Shown: positions 8,504 through 18,355 of the stretch, piece by piece
How the letters are laid out: each line of letters begins with the position of its first letter
Position numbering within the stretch: position 1 is the first letter of the stretch
NCBI RefSeq assembly: GCF_004214835.1
Contig: NZ_PIQJ01000001.1
Location: 496,001-560,000 of the forward strand
Reading direction: 5' to 3'
Length of the DNA: 64,000 nt
Source: Pseudidiomarina tainanensis
GTDB taxonomy: Bacteria; Pseudomonadota; Gammaproteobacteria; Enterobacterales; Alteromonadaceae
Notes under the pieces: model-generated
Database searches by the model: none
What the model saw: only the letters and a program-made list of their open reading frames with translations
What the model was told of the DNA's origin: nothing
Program-made: the position numbers and the translations under genes

Positions 8504-9430
8504 ATGAATAACGCGCAAACCGGCATTTATGCAGAACCCAATCTACACGGCATAACGCTTTTATTGAATGTTATGACCGATGATGCCGATTATATGCGCC
8601 GTAAATTAGCGCGGGTGCCACAGCTCATCGATGACCTCGACGTACGTTTCTCAGAGTCGATGCTCAACGGCTTTATCGCCATTGGCAGTGATTATTGGGA
8701 TGTACTTTATCCAGACGTGCGTCCGCTACAGCTTGCTAGTTTTCCGGATTTGAGTGACGGCGATAGACAAACACCGCGAGAGTCAGCTGATTTATTGCTT
8801 TGCATTCGCTCTGATCGATTTGACGTGAATTTTCAAGCAGCACGCACACTCATGGAGTGGCTCGGTCACGATGTCGAATTAGTCGAACAAAATAATACCT
8901 TCCGCTTTATGGATGGCCGCGATTTACTCGGTTTTATTGACGCCCCTGATAACCCGAGAGGCATGCGTCGACGCGAAGTATCTGTGGTTGCCGATGATGC
9001 TATTTTCAAAGGTGGCAGTTATGTCTTCACCCAAAAATTCCGCTACGATTTGCGCCGCTGGGAACAATTAAGCACGGAAATTCAAGAGCATGTGATGGGG
9101 CGTAAAAAAGTAACCGGCGAACGGATTAGCGAAGCCGTTCTGAGTATGGTCACCCATACTCAAAAAGCTCGCTTAATTGATGCCAACGACCAGCCATTAG
9201 AGTTACTGCGCCAAAACATGCCATGGGGTAATTTGCGCGAGCAAGGCCAGTTGGCGATGTACTTTACCGGTAAGCCAAAGCATGTGGTGCAATGGTTGCG
9301 TAATCGATATATAGCGGATGAGCAGGGTGAGTATGATCCGTTACTGGATTACATTGAGGCGACGGCTAACGCAGCCTATTTCGCCCCCTCCATCGAGTTC
9401 CTGAAAAACAAAAGCGATATTAGCCGTTAG
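8504..9430 (+). CDS. DyP-type (dye-decolorizing) haem peroxidase
   Basis: A 308-residue protein of the DyP/YfeX-like family, haem peroxidases with broad substrates. Conserved blocks are GFIDAPDNPRG (family pattern GFxDGxxNP; the usual GxxDG glycine is replaced by Ala here), GGSYVFTQKFRYDLRRWEQL, and VTHTQKARL, which corresponds to the region of the proximal haem histidine. The ATG at 8504 is preferred over an upstream GTG at 8486 because GAGGAA lies just before it. No signal peptide is present, so it is cytoplasmic or encapsulin-loaded; no encapsulin gene is in the window. The stop TAG comes from a class A heptamer. Confidence 0.85.
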   Translation: MNNAQTGIYAEPNLHGITLLLNVMTDDADYMRRKLARVPQLIDDLDVRFSESMLNGFIAIGSDYWDVLYPDVRPLQLASFPDLSDGDRQTPRESADLLLCIRSDRFDVNFQAARTLMEWLGHDVELVEQNNTFRFMDGRDLLGFIDAPDNPRGMRRREVSVVADDAIFKGGSYVFTQKFRYDLRRWEQLSTEIQEHVMGRKKVTGERISEAVLSMVTHTQKARLIDANDQPLELLRQNMPWGNLREQGQLAMYFTGKPKHVVQWLRNRYIADEQGEYDPLLDYIEATANAAYFAPSIEFLKNKSDISR

Positions 9431-9550
9431 ATATTGGATATTAGAAAAACAAAGGCGATATTAGCTATTAGATATTTGATATTAGCGCTGATGTATCGGG
9501 TATTTATCTTTTTTCTAATATCTAATATCCAATAGCTAATATCGTGGTTG
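9409..9550. repeat. Class A heptamer inverted-repeat element, copy 1
   Basis: Begins with CAAAAGCG (9409) and ends with CGTGGTTG (9543-9550). It contains two left arms of ATATTAG-type heptamers (from 9417 and from 9457) and one right arm of CTAATAT-type heptamers (9515-9542). It overlaps the 3' ends of both flanking genes: the DyP stop (9428-9430) and the argR stop (9536-9538) lie in its arms. Confidence 0.92.
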
Positions 9551-10009
9551 CTCTTCAAATAGCTTTTTCACGTTTTGTAGCGTGAAATCAATCTCCGACA
9601 CCTTCAGTGGTGCAATGAAAATCGTGTCATCGCCCGCAATAGTGCCCAACACGCCTTCTTTTTTGCCAACCGAATCAAGCAAGCGAGCAATCAATTGAGC
9701 TGCGCCTGGTGTGGTGCGAATAATCACCATCACATCATTATGCTGTATATCTAAAACAAGCTGGGTTAATGGCGCACGGGTGCTTGGAATACCAAGTTCG
9801 GCGGGTAAACAGTAGACCATTTCTTGTCGTGCATTGCGCGTACGAACGGCACCATATTTGCTCAACATACGCGACACTTTCGATTGACTAATGTTTGCGA
9901 AACCCAATTCCTTCAAGGCGTCGACTATTTCACCTTGCGAACCATATCGCTCTTCTTTTAATAGCGCCTTGAAGGCTTCAATCATGTCTTCGGTTTTTTT
10001 AGTTGGCAT
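9536..10009 (-). CDS. argR: Arginine repressor ArgR
   Basis: 157 residues, the normal family length. The N-terminal winged helix ([13 protein letters not shown], then [14 protein letters not shown] at about 39-52) binds ARG boxes. The C-terminal domain ([18 protein letters not shown], then [13 protein letters not shown]) forms the hexamer and binds L-arginine; the GTIAGDDT motif carries the arginine-contacting aspartates. It is divergent from mdh, as in E. coli. The last two residues (Arg-Tyr) and the TAG are read from a class A repeat. I see no convincing pair of ARG boxes in the argR-mdh gap. Confidence 0.96.
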   Translation of the reverse strand: MPTKKTEDMIEAFKALLKEERYGSQGEIVDALKELGFANISQSKVSRMLSKYGAVRTRNARQEMVYCLPAELGIPSTRAPLTQLVLDIQHNDVMVIIRTTPGAAQLIARLLDSVGKKEGVLGTIAGDDTIFIAPLKVSEIDFTLQNVKKLFEEQPRY

Positions 10010-10199
10010 GTTAATCGCTCAATTCGTCGTGCAAAATAATTCTCAAAATAATCGTCCATCATATACGTGCGGCAGACTTAAGCAAGAGTTACGCAAGGAT
10101 TTCAGAGCGCGCATAACAGCGCCCTTGGTTGTAATTTGGGCGTAAAAAGAGTAAAGTTTTCGGCCTAAAATTTCCCCACATAACTGGATGGAGTCTGAG

Positions 10200-11132
10200 A
10201 TGAAAGTTGCAGTTTTAGGTGCAGCTGGCGGTATCGGCCAAGCACTATCATTACTTTTGAAAACCCAATTACCGGTTGGTTCTGAGCTAGCGTTATATGA
10301 CGTAGCGCCTGTTGTTCCTGGTGTTGCTGTTGATCTCAGCCACATTCCAACCGCGGTGTCTGTAAAAGGCTACGGCAAAGACGATTTAGCATCAGCATTA
10401 GTTGGTAGCGATATCGTATTGATTCCAGCCGGTGTACCACGTAAGCCAGGTATGGATCGTTCAGACTTATTTAACATCAACGCTGGTATCGTTGCTAACT
10501 TGGTTGAAGCAATTGCTGACAACTGCCCGAATGCCTGTGTTGGTATTATCACCAACCCAGTCAACACAACTGTTGCTATCGCGAAGAAAGTGCTTGAGAA
10601 AAAAGGCGTATACAACAAGAACAAATTGTTCGGTGTGACCACACTTGACGTGATTCGTGCAGAAACTTTTGTTGCTGAAATTCACGGCAAAAACCCAGCT
10701 GAAGTAACCGTTCCAGTTATCGGTGGTCACAGCGGCACGACTATTTTGCCATTGTTGTCACAAACTGGCCTGAGCTTCACTGATGAGCAAATCGAAGCCT
10801 TAACCAAGCGCATCCAAAACGCTGGTACTGAAGTTGTTGAAGCGAAAGCTGGCGGCGGCTCAGCGACCTTATCAATGGGTCAAGCAGCGGCGCGTTTCTG
10901 TCTATCTTTGGTTAAAGCATTACAAGGCGACAACAGCGTTGTTGAATGCACCTACGTTGAAACTGATGGCAAAGATGCTTTGTTCTTCGCTCACCCAGTT
11001 CGCCTAGGCGCGAATGGTGTTGAAGAAATTCTGTCATACGGCGAACTCAGTGCTTATGAAGAAAAAGCGAAAGCTGACATGTTGGATGGTCTGAAAAACG
11101 ACATTCAAATCGGCTTAGATTTCGTTAAATAA
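10200..11132 (+). CDS. mdh: Malate dehydrogenase
   Basis: 310 residues, NAD-dependent oxidation of malate to oxaloacetate in the TCA cycle. The protein starts [14 protein letters not shown], the usual N-terminus and Rossmann GxxGxxG motif, so I use the ATG at 10200 rather than the in-frame one at 10188; GGATGGAG precedes it. Substrate-binding arginines lie in [13 protein letters not shown] and the catalytic histidine in [10 protein letters not shown]. It is divergent from argR and 13 bp ahead of the rhombosortase-like gene, so the two are probably co-transcribed. Confidence 0.97.
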   Translation: MKVAVLGAAGGIGQALSLLLKTQLPVGSELALYDVAPVVPGVAVDLSHIPTAVSVKGYGKDDLASALVGSDIVLIPAGVPRKPGMDRSDLFNINAGIVANLVEAIADNCPNACVGIITNPVNTTVAIAKKVLEKKGVYNKNKLFGVTTLDVIRAETFVAEIHGKNPAEVTVPVIGGHSGTTILPLLSQTGLSFTDEQIEALTKRIQNAGTEVVEAKAGGGSATLSMGQAAARFCLSLVKALQGDNSVVECTYVETDGKDALFFAHPVRLGANGVEEILSYGELSAYEEKAKADMLDGLKNDIQIGLDFVK

Positions 11133-11145
11133 GAACAGCTTCACA

Positions 11146-11700
11146 ATGCCTAAGCAGAGCGTCTTACCACCCATCGTGATAAGTGCTCTGCTTTTTTGTT
11201 GCTTTTATTTTCTCACACCTTGGCACGACGATTTATTAATGCGCTATCCGCGCGTGATGGATGGTTTTTGGTGGCAGCTTATAACCAGTCAGTTCATGCA
11301 TCACGATGCACCGCACTTATGGTTCAACATCGCCGGTGTCTGGATAGCTTGGTTACTATTCCCTGATCAATTAAAAACACCGCACAACTGGTTAGTTGGC
11401 TTACCCATATTACTCACCAGCAGTATTGTCGAACTCTTTGGGGCTCCTACGTACGAAGTCTACGCTGGTTTCTCCGGCACTCTTTACGGCCTGTTCGCTT
11501 ATGCAGCGCTCAAAGATGCGCTCAATAGAAATTGGATAGGTGGTGTCGTGTTCGCCGCCTTAGTAATAAAAATCTTGATGGACTGGGATCAACCAGAAAC
11601 AGGCGATGCAATTGCTGTATTTGCACATGTCGGCGGGGCGATAGGCGCAGTTAGTCTAGTTTTTGCCGAAAAACTTGCGTTGAAGCGCAATACCAAGTAG
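11146..11700 (+). CDS. Rhombosortase/rhomboid-family intramembrane serine protease
   Basis: 184 residues with about six hydrophobic segments. Rhomboid core motifs are visible: HLWFN at about 57-61, GFSGTLYG with the nucleophile Ser110, and AHVGGA with the base His161. The short length and these motifs fit the rhombosortase (RrtA) branch, which processes proteins with GlyGly-CTERM tails at the inner membrane. No protein in this window ends with a recognisable GlyGly-CTERM tail, so its substrates must be elsewhere. It follows mdh by 13 bp. Confidence 0.8.
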   Translation: MPKQSVLPPIVISALLFCCFYFLTPWHDDLLMRYPRVMDGFWWQLITSQFMHHDAPHLWFNIAGVWIAWLLFPDQLKTPHNWLVGLPILLTSSIVELFGAPTYEVYAGFSGTLYGLFAYAALKDALNRNWIGGVVFAALVIKILMDWDQPETGDAIAVFAHVGGAIGAVSLVFAEKLALKRNTK

Positions 11701-11770
11701 CTAATCGACTGTGTTCATTCGCTAATTTCGTGTACAATCTTTGGCTTAATTTAACAGTCACACTGAAGCT

Positions 11771-12742
11771 ATGAAGTTATCAGAAATCAACGCCTTGATG
11801 GCCGACGACATGACCGGAGTGAACCAACTAATTGGTGCTGAACTTCAGTCGGATGTCGCACTAATCAATCAATTGGGTCTGTATATTGTCAATAGTGGTG
11901 GCAAACGTTTGCGTCCGCTGCTTGCCGTGACCGCCGCTCGCGCTGTCGATTATCGAGGGCAAGGGCATCTCACCCTTGCGACTATTATTGAGTTCATTCA
12001 CACAGCTACCTTATTACATGATGATGTTGTCGACGCATCAGAATTGCGCCGCGGCAAAGAAACCGCGAATGCCGTGTTCGGTAACGAAGCAAGTGTGCTG
12101 GTTGGTGACTTTCTCTATACCCGCGCGTTTCAGCTGATGGTGACGTTGAATTCCATGAAGGTGATGAAGATTCTCGCCGATGCCACCAATATCATTTCGG
12201 AAGGTGAAGTATTGCAGTTAATGAACTGCAACGACCCCGATACCACCGAAGCCAGCTACTTTGATGTAATCTACGGCAAAACCGGCAAGCTCTTTGAAGC
12301 AGCCACACAACTTGGCGCCGTGTTAGCGGAGCAACCACAGCAAGTTGAAGATGCATTAGCTGCCTATGGTCGCCACCTCGGCACTGCATTTCAGTTGGTT
12401 GACGATCTATTGGATTACACCGCAGATAGCGAAACGATGGGCAAACAAGCTGGCGATGACCTCGCTGAAGGTAAGCCAACATTACCGTTGTTATACGCCA
12501 TGTGGCATGGCAATGATGATGAAGCCGCAATGATTCGTCTTGCGATTGAACAAGGTGACGGACGCGATCAATTGCAACAAGTGCTGACAGCTATGCAACG
12601 TACCGGCGCACTTGAATACACACGTAACCGTGCGCTAAAAGAAGCAGAATTGGCACAGCAACAGTTGGCGCATTTGCCGGAGTCGCCGTATCGCGAGGCG
12701 CTGCATGCACTAGCAGCCATCGCCGTCGACCGCATCGCTTAA
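11771..12742 (+). CDS. ispB: Octaprenyl diphosphate synthase
   Basis: 323 residues, trans-polyprenyl diphosphate synthase that makes the ubiquinone side chain from FPP and IPP. Both aspartate-rich motifs are present: LLHDDVVD (first, near residue 84) and QLVDDLLDY (second, near 211). It precedes rplU, which is its usual neighbour, although in E. coli the two are divergent. The C-terminus LAAIAVDRIA is normal, and the TAA lies 3 bp before a class A repeat. The chain length made (C40) is inferred from the family and context. Confidence 0.95.
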   Translation: MKLSEINALMADDMTGVNQLIGAELQSDVALINQLGLYIVNSGGKRLRPLLAVTAARAVDYRGQGHLTLATIIEFIHTATLLHDDVVDASELRRGKETANAVFGNEASVLVGDFLYTRAFQLMVTLNSMKVMKILADATNIISEGEVLQLMNCNDPDTTEASYFDVIYGKTGKLFEAATQLGAVLAEQPQQVEDALAAYGRHLGTAFQLVDDLLDYTADSETMGKQAGDDLAEGKPTLPLLYAMWHGNDDEAAMIRLAIEQGDGRDQLQQVLTAMQRTGALEYTRNRALKEAELAQQQLAHLPESPYREALHALAAIAVDRIA

Positions 12743-12745
12743 AAA

Positions 12746-12880
12746 CAAAAGCGATATTAGCTATTAGATATTGGATATTAGTGCCGAAGTATCGGGTATT
12801 TGTGTTTTATCTAATATCTAACAGCTAATATCGTTCTTGCTTTTCTAATATCTAATATCCAATAGCTAATATCGTAGTTG
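12746..12880. repeat. Class A heptamer inverted-repeat element, copy 2
   Basis: Frame CAAAAGCG (12746-12753) and CGTAGTTG (12873-12880). One left arm of four heptamers from 12754 and two right arms (about 12812-12834, followed by CGTTCTTG, and 12846-12872). It fills the ispB-rplU gap, and its last TTG is the first half of the rplU -35 hexamer. Confidence 0.92.
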
Positions 12881-12906
12881 CATTTCGCCCCGTAGGGGCA
12901 TATAAT
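12878..12906 (+). promoter_or_regulatory. Sigma-70 promoter of rplU-rpmA
   Basis: TTGCAT (12878-12883), 17-bp spacer, TATAAT (12901-12906): a near-consensus promoter. The spacer contains the inverted repeat GCCCC-GTA-GGGGC. The TTG of the -35 is the end tag of the adjacent class A element, so the repeat is part of the promoter. Confidence 0.85.
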
Positions 12907-12914
12907 TCGCGCCC

Positions 12915-12954
12915 TGAATTTAATTCAAATAAGCCCCCTCGGGGAAAATCGGAG
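12915..12954 (+). promoter_or_regulatory. rplU leader: TGAATTTAATTCA palindrome, small hairpin and Shine-Dalgarno
   Basis: A perfect 13-bp palindrome TGAATTTAATTCA (12915-12927) lies close to the predicted transcription start. It is followed by a CCCC-TC-GGGG hairpin (12935-12944) and the Shine-Dalgarno GGAG (12951-12954), six bases before the rplU ATG. The first palindrome resembles an ARG box but has a 3-base rather than 4-base centre, so ArgR binding is doubtful. A role in L21 autoregulation is possible but not shown. Confidence 0.45.
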
Positions 12955-12960
12955 AAAGAC

Positions 12961-13272
12961 ATGTACGCAGTATTCCAAAGTGGCGGTAAGCAACACCGTG
13001 TAACTGAAGGCCAAATCGTCCGCCTGGAAAAGCTGGAAGCAGCCACTGGTGATGTGGTTGAGTTCGACCAAGTATTAATGCTGTCGAACGGTGACGACGT
13101 GAAAATCGGCGCACCTTTTGTTTCTGGTGGCTCTGTTAAGGCGGAAGTAGTAAACCATGGTCGTGCAGACAAAGTGAACATCATCAAGTTCCGTCGTCGT
13201 AAGCACCACATGAAACGTCAAGGTCATCGTCAGTGGTTCACCGAAGTGAAAATCACTGGTATTAACGGTTAA
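12961..13272 (+). CDS. rplU: 50S ribosomal protein L21
   Basis: 103 residues, as in E. coli. The start [14 protein letters not shown] and the basic C-terminal segment [16 protein letters not shown] are characteristic of L21, which binds 23S rRNA domain I. It is followed 18 bp later by rpmA and then obgE, the universal order. It is driven by the strong promoter at 12878-12906. Confidence 0.98.
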   Translation: MYAVFQSGGKQHRVTEGQIVRLEKLEAATGDVVEFDQVLMLSNGDDVKIGAPFVSGGSVKAEVVNHGRADKVNIIKFRRRKHHMKRQGHRQWFTEVKITGING

Positions 13273-13290
13273 TTGAAGGAGTAACGACAC

Positions 13291-13548
13291 ATGGCACACA
13301 AAAAAGCCGCAGGTTCAACTCGTAACGGTCGTGACTCAGAAAGTAAACGTCTGGGTGTTAAGCGCTTCGGTGGTGAGTCAGTTTTAGCTGGTAGCATCAT
13401 CGTTCGTCAACGTGGTACTAAATTCCACGCTGGTGACAACGTCGGTATCGGCCGTGACCACACTTTGTTCGCATTGGCGGACGGCAAAGTTTCTTTTGCG
13501 GAGAAAGGTCCTAAGAACCGCAAATACGTTAGCATCGTAACTGAATAA
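13291..13548 (+). CDS. rpmA: 50S ribosomal protein L27
   Basis: 85 residues. The N-terminus [16 protein letters not shown] is the L27 tail that reaches the peptidyl-transferase centre; [20 protein letters not shown] is the family core. It has a GGAG-type Shine-Dalgarno and follows rplU in one transcript. Downstream lie a class C palindrome and a terminator that separate it from obgE. Confidence 0.98.
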   Translation: MAHKKAAGSTRNGRDSESKRLGVKRFGGESVLAGSIIVRQRGTKFHAGDNVGIGRDHTLFALADGKVSFAEKGPKNRKYVSIVTE

Positions 13549-13550
13549 TC

Positions 13551-13597
13551 GTAGCCCGGCGTTCTACGCCGGGACGTGGCGCAGCGACGGTGAATCT
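13551..13597 (+). repeat. Class C palindromic element after rpmA
   Basis: GTAGCCCGGCG-TTCTA-CGCCGGG followed by a degenerate second hairpin (GTGGCGCAGCGAC) and GTGAATCTC. The GTGAATCTCG tail is shared with the copy inside hscA (60220-60229). Confidence 0.88.
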
Positions 13598-13644
13598 CGC
13601 CACAGCTACGCTAAGTCTCAAATACGGCTAACAATGAAGTATTG

Positions 13645-14863
<1,219 letters not shown>

Positions 14864-14866
<3 letters not shown>

Positions 14867-14981
14867 AAGCGTTGCTCGTTATTCGTACGTTCGCTTCGCT
14901 CACTGTTCGTGCGTGCTGCGCATTTTTCGAACAGCGCAGCGTACGAATCACGAATAGCGAAGCGCACGAATAACGAGGTTA
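14864..14981. repeat. Class B inverted-repeat element between obgE and folA
   Basis: Left arm GCG-TTGCTCG-TTATTCG and right arm CGAATAGCGAAGCGCACG then AATAACGAGGTT are roughly reverse complements around a TTTTTCG centre. The left outer end TAAAAGCG resembles the CAAAAGCG frame of class A. The right end AACGAGGTT supplies the folA Shine-Dalgarno. Confidence 0.82.
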
Positions 14982-14983
14982 TT

Positions 14984-15493
14984 ATGCATATTGCTTTAGT
15001 GGCGGCTATGGCGGCCAATCGCGTCATTGGCAAAGACGGCAAAATGCCTTGGCATCTCCCTGCAGAACTTCAACATTTCAAACGTGTGACGCTCGGTAAA
15101 CCAGTGGTTATGGGGCGCACAACTTACGAGTCGATTGGGCGCCCATTGCCAGGGCGCACCAACATTGTCTTAAGTCGCAAATACCAACAGCCGTATACCG
15201 ATGAGCAAGGTGTGATTTGGGTCAGTAGCCCAGAGCAAGCTGTGCATGCCGCTGGTCATACCGAAGAGTTGATGGTTATTGGGGGAGGGCATGTTTATGC
15301 GGAGTTTTTGCCGCATGCGCATCGTCTCTATCTTACCCAAATTCAGTTGGAAACCGACGGCGACACGTTTTTCCCAGATTATCATGCGCAAGCAACATGG
15401 AATTTGGTTGAATCGGTTGAGCATCCTGCCGATGAAAAAAATCCCTACCCATTTGTAACAGAAGTTTACGAGCGCGAAACAGCTGACCGCTAA
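14984..15493 (+). CDS. folA: Dihydrofolate reductase
   Basis: 169 residues; NADPH-dependent reduction of dihydrofolate, needed by ThyA (37813-38664). The start MHIALVAAMAANRVIGKDG, the MPWHLPAEL substrate-binding helix with the conserved acidic residue, MGRTTYESIGRPLPGR and IGGGHVYAEFL are all classic. I choose the ATG at 14984, not the upstream one at 14909, because the latter would put repeat-encoded residues before the first beta strand. The GAGG before the start belongs to a class B repeat. Confidence 0.96.
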   Translation: MHIALVAAMAANRVIGKDGKMPWHLPAELQHFKRVTLGKPVVMGRTTYESIGRPLPGRTNIVLSRKYQQPYTDEQGVIWVSSPEQAVHAAGHTEELMVIGGGHVYAEFLPHAHRLYLTQIQLETDGDTFFPDYHAQATWNLVESVEHPADEKNPYPFVTEVYERETADR

Positions 15494-15609
15494 GCCAAAT
15501 AAAGTGTAAAAAACCCGTTAACGGCGGTTGTTTTTTAACATTTTAATCCGTTGCGAACGCCTATTGTGGTCGTTAACATACCTTTCAAATAGTGATTTAG
15601 TGAAAGTGT

Positions 15610-16020
15610 ATGAACGGTTTTGGTACGGCAAAAAAGAGTTTACTGACGGTTATGAGTACAGCATTACTGCTGACAAGCGGAGCTACCGGCGCACAGCCAG
15701 CACTCGCGACGTTCGGCGATGATGTTGCGCTACTGTTTTGTAGCCAAGTACGTCACAACAACTCACAGGATTTCCGTAACAAACTGCGCGAGTATCGCTT
15801 GCGCATCCGTGACATTTACCCACGTATTCGCTGTAATGGTGAAAGCATGATTCAATTTGCCCACCACAGCGGCTCTGCGGAAATCGGCCGCTTTATTGCC
15901 AATAGTGTACTGATTCGTGATTTGTACGATGTCGGCGATGTGAGTTGGGCTCGTCAGCTGCCTCAGCAAAATAGCATTCGCCAAGTTATCGAAGAACGAT
16001 TGCAGCAAGTATCTCAATAA
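15610..16020 (+). CDS. DUF3718 domain secreted protein
   Basis: 136 residues with an N-terminal signal-like segment (KKSLLTVMSTALLLTSGATG). The rest matches the DUF3718 pattern: LLFCSQV, then FRNKLREYRLRIRDIYPRI with a conserved cysteine in RCNGESMIQFA. This family is small and typical of Alteromonadales and Vibrionales, with no assigned function. The two cysteines (in FCSQV and RCNGE) could form a disulphide in the periplasm. It stands alone between folA and the hydrolase gene. Confidence 0.78.
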   Translation: MNGFGTAKKSLLTVMSTALLLTSGATGAQPALATFGDDVALLFCSQVRHNNSQDFRNKLREYRLRIRDIYPRIRCNGESMIQFAHHSGSAEIGRFIANSVLIRDLYDVGDVSWARQLPQQNSIRQVIEERLQQVSQ

Positions 16021-16109
16021 ACTAAAACAAACTTTTACAGTTTGCAGCTTTCCACTCACCACCGAGAAAGGATAGACTGGGCACAGTTGTTACAACCGGA
16101 TAACAAATC

Positions 16110-17609
16110 ATGCGAAATAAGGGAATATCAGCTCTAGCACTTTTGCTAGGGGGAACACTATACATCGGTACTCCAGAAGCTGCCTTTGCAGCGTCACAAG
16201 ACGATGCCAGTCAAGAATCACCTGCGCTTCAGCAACAAGAAAAACTCACCTCGTGCTATTTGAAAAATATTAGTGAGCAAGTTTTATGTGGCTCGCTCAT
16301 GGTTCCCGAAAACTATGACCAACCAGAGCAGCGCCAAATATCAATTAATTATGCTGTTTTACCTGCCGTAAGTGAAAACAAGAAAGCGGATCCGTTGCTG
16401 ATTTTGGCTGGTGGGCCAGGGCAAGCCGCAACTGAGCTAGCTGCTATGATTAACCGCATGTTTAGCGATGTTCGTAAACAACGAGACATTCTGTTAATCG
16501 ACCAGCGTGGTACCGGGAACTCAAATCCTCTTAGTTGCGAGCTTAGTCATGTTGATGAGTTGGTCAAAGCGGATGATGATATCGATTTAGCGCGAATCGC
16601 AGGCGAATGTTTAGCGCAATATAAAGATGAAGACCTCACCCAATACCACACCGTGAATGCAATTCGTGATTTCGAAGCAGTGCGTGAGCATTTAGGTTAC
16701 CCGCAAGTTAACTTATACGGCGGTTCGTATGGCACACGAGCCGGTTTAGTCTACATGCGTGAAGCATCGGAGTCTGTGCGAGCTGCGGTATTAGATGCTG
16801 TGGCACCGCCAGAAGTTGTGGTCGGGCCGTTTGGGCGTCATGGCGCAGATTCATTTAACTTGTTGTTAGAACATTGCGCGCAATCGGCAGCTTGCCAAGC
16901 GACCTTTCCTGAACTGAAAACTACTTACGCGGAAACTCTGGCAAAACTGGAAGAAGAGCCGGTGCCGTTGACCGTGAATGACCCGCTGACTAATGAACCA
17001 ACGGATATTCTGATCACCGCCGGTCGTTTTACTTCGGTTATGCGTGTCGGGCTATATCATCCAGTAACACGACAATTATTGCCTTATGCAATTCAACAAA
17101 CGCATCGCGGCAACTACACCCCGTTAGTGGGATTAATTGGCAGCAGCATGTCGCAGTCTGAAATGTATATGGGATTAACCTTATCGGTGCTTTGTAGCGA
17201 AGACTTGCCACGTGCAACCGATGAGCTGTTAGCAGCAGATGGCGATAACGATTTCATTGGTTCGCGTACTGCCGATGCATTTGTTGAAATGTGTTCGGTA
17301 TGGCCATCGGTGCCACGCCCTGAGTCATGGTTTGAACCAGTTGCGAGTGATATTCCAAGCTTGTTATTGTCAGGTCGTTTAGACCCAGTAACGCCACCAA
17401 CGTGGGGCGCATTAGCAGCGCAAACGCTACCAAATAGCCGTCATCTGATTGCCCCAAATGGCTCGCATACTATCGCCGGCCATACATGCGCGAATAAATT
17501 AGCGACGCAGTTTATCAATACACTCGATCTTGCGGCACTGGATGACAGTTGTTTGCAAAATCAAAAACCAATGCCGTTTGTTCTCAATGCCAACGGCAAA
17601 GGCTTGTAA
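16110..17609 (+). CDS. Secreted alpha/beta-hydrolase (TAP/proline iminopeptidase-like)
   Basis: 499 residues with a signal peptide (ALALLLGGTLYIGTPEAAFA). Alpha/beta-hydrolase fold: oxyanion segment LILAGGPGQA, nucleophile elbow GGSYGT with Ser206, acid in GRLDPVTPP (Asp425) and base in NGSHTIAGH (His453). The C-terminal block resembles the TAP-like domain of tripeptidyl aminopeptidases. It probably trims short peptides in the periplasm. The ABC ATPase gene starts 11 bp after its stop, so all three genes up to 19512 may be one operon. Confidence 0.84.
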   Translation: MRNKGISALALLLGGTLYIGTPEAAFAASQDDASQESPALQQQEKLTSCYLKNISEQVLCGSLMVPENYDQPEQRQISINYAVLPAVSENKKADPLLILAGGPGQAATELAAMINRMFSDVRKQRDILLIDQRGTGNSNPLSCELSHVDELVKADDDIDLARIAGECLAQYKDEDLTQYHTVNAIRDFEAVREHLGYPQVNLYGGSYGTRAGLVYMREASESVRAAVLDAVAPPEVVVGPFGRHGADSFNLLLEHCAQSAACQATFPELKTTYAETLAKLEEEPVPLTVNDPLTNEPTDILITAGRFTSVMRVGLYHPVTRQLLPYAIQQTHRGNYTPLVGLIGSSMSQSEMYMGLTLSVLCSEDLPRATDELLAADGDNDFIGSRTADAFVEMCSVWPSVPRPESWFEPVASDIPSLLLSGRLDPVTPPTWGALAAQTLPNSRHLIAPNGSHTIAGHTCANKLATQFINTLDLAALDDSCLQNQKPMPFVLNANGKGL

Positions 17610-17620
17610 GGTACCCGACC

Positions 17621-18355
17621 ATGATTCAAGTGACAGAACTGCGTAAACAATTTGGAAAAGTCACCGCGTTAGACGGGCTTACTTTTACCGCCCCAGAAGG
17701 GCAAATTACGGGTTTATTAGGGCCGAATGGCGCTGGTAAAACAACCTGCCTTCGAACCATTTATGGGTTATTAAAAGCAGACAGCGGGCAAGCATTAATT
17801 GACGGGATCGATGCCAGCAAACAGCCGTTAGAGGCGCGTCGCAATATCGGTATTTTCCCAGATAAATTCGGCCTTTATGAGCGTTTAACTGCGCGCGAGC
17901 AAGTCGCTTATTTTGCGGCACTGCATGGACTTGAAAAAGACGCCGGGCAGGCGGCTGTACAGGAAGCTCTAGAGCGCCTCGATATGCTTGCGATTGCCGA
18001 CCGAAAGGCAACCGGCTTCTCACAAGGGCAGCGTATGAAAGTTGCGCTTGCACAAGCCATTGTGCATCGTCCGAAGCATCTTATTCTCGATGAGCCTAGC
18101 CGTGGTCTCGATGTAATGAGTACCCGAATTTTGCGCGACTTATTACGTGAGCTGCGTAGTCAAGGCACCAGTATTTTGTTCTCAAGCCATGTCATGCAAG
18201 AAGTAGCGGCCCTTTGTGACCAAGTTGTTGTAGTCGCGAAAGGGAAAGTCGCAGCACAAGGCACCACCGACGAACTGTGTCAGTTAACGGGTGAATCAGC
18301 GCTCGAAGAAGCGTTTGTAAAAATAATCGGAACCGATGAGGGAATCGCTGCATGA
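17621..18355 (+). CDS. ABC transporter ATP-binding protein, NatA-like
   Basis: 244 residues. Walker A GPNGAGKTT near residue 36, signature segment TGFSQGQRMKVALAQAIVH (FSQGQ instead of LSGGQ, as in NatA and gliding-type exporters), Walker B HLILDEPSRGLD, and the switch His in FSSHVM. The ATG at 17621 gives the standard N-terminus MIQVTELRKQFGKV; the upstream frame extension overlaps the hydrolase. It overlaps the permease start by 4 bp (ATGA). With the permease it forms an exporter resembling sodium exporter NatAB; the substrate is unproven. Confidence 0.9.
   Translation: MIQVTELRKQFGKVTALDGLTFTAPEGQITGLLGPNGAGKTTCLRTIYGLLKADSGQALIDGIDASKQPLEARRNIGIFPDKFGLYERLTAREQVAYFAALHGLEKDAGQAAVQEALERLDMLAIADRKATGFSQGQRMKVALAQAIVHRPKHLILDEPSRGLDVMSTRILRDLLRELRSQGTSILFSSHVMQEVAALCDQVVVVAKGKVAAQGTTDELCQLTGESALEEAFVKIIGTDEGIAA

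Noticed and set aside
10010..10199. ARG boxes controlling argR
   Set aside because: The region has AT-rich stretches, but no pair of TGAAT...ATTCA half-sites at the right spacing could be identified.
15528..15722. 64-codon frame before the DUF3718 gene
   Set aside because: It overlaps the real start of the DUF3718 gene in another frame and resembles no known protein.
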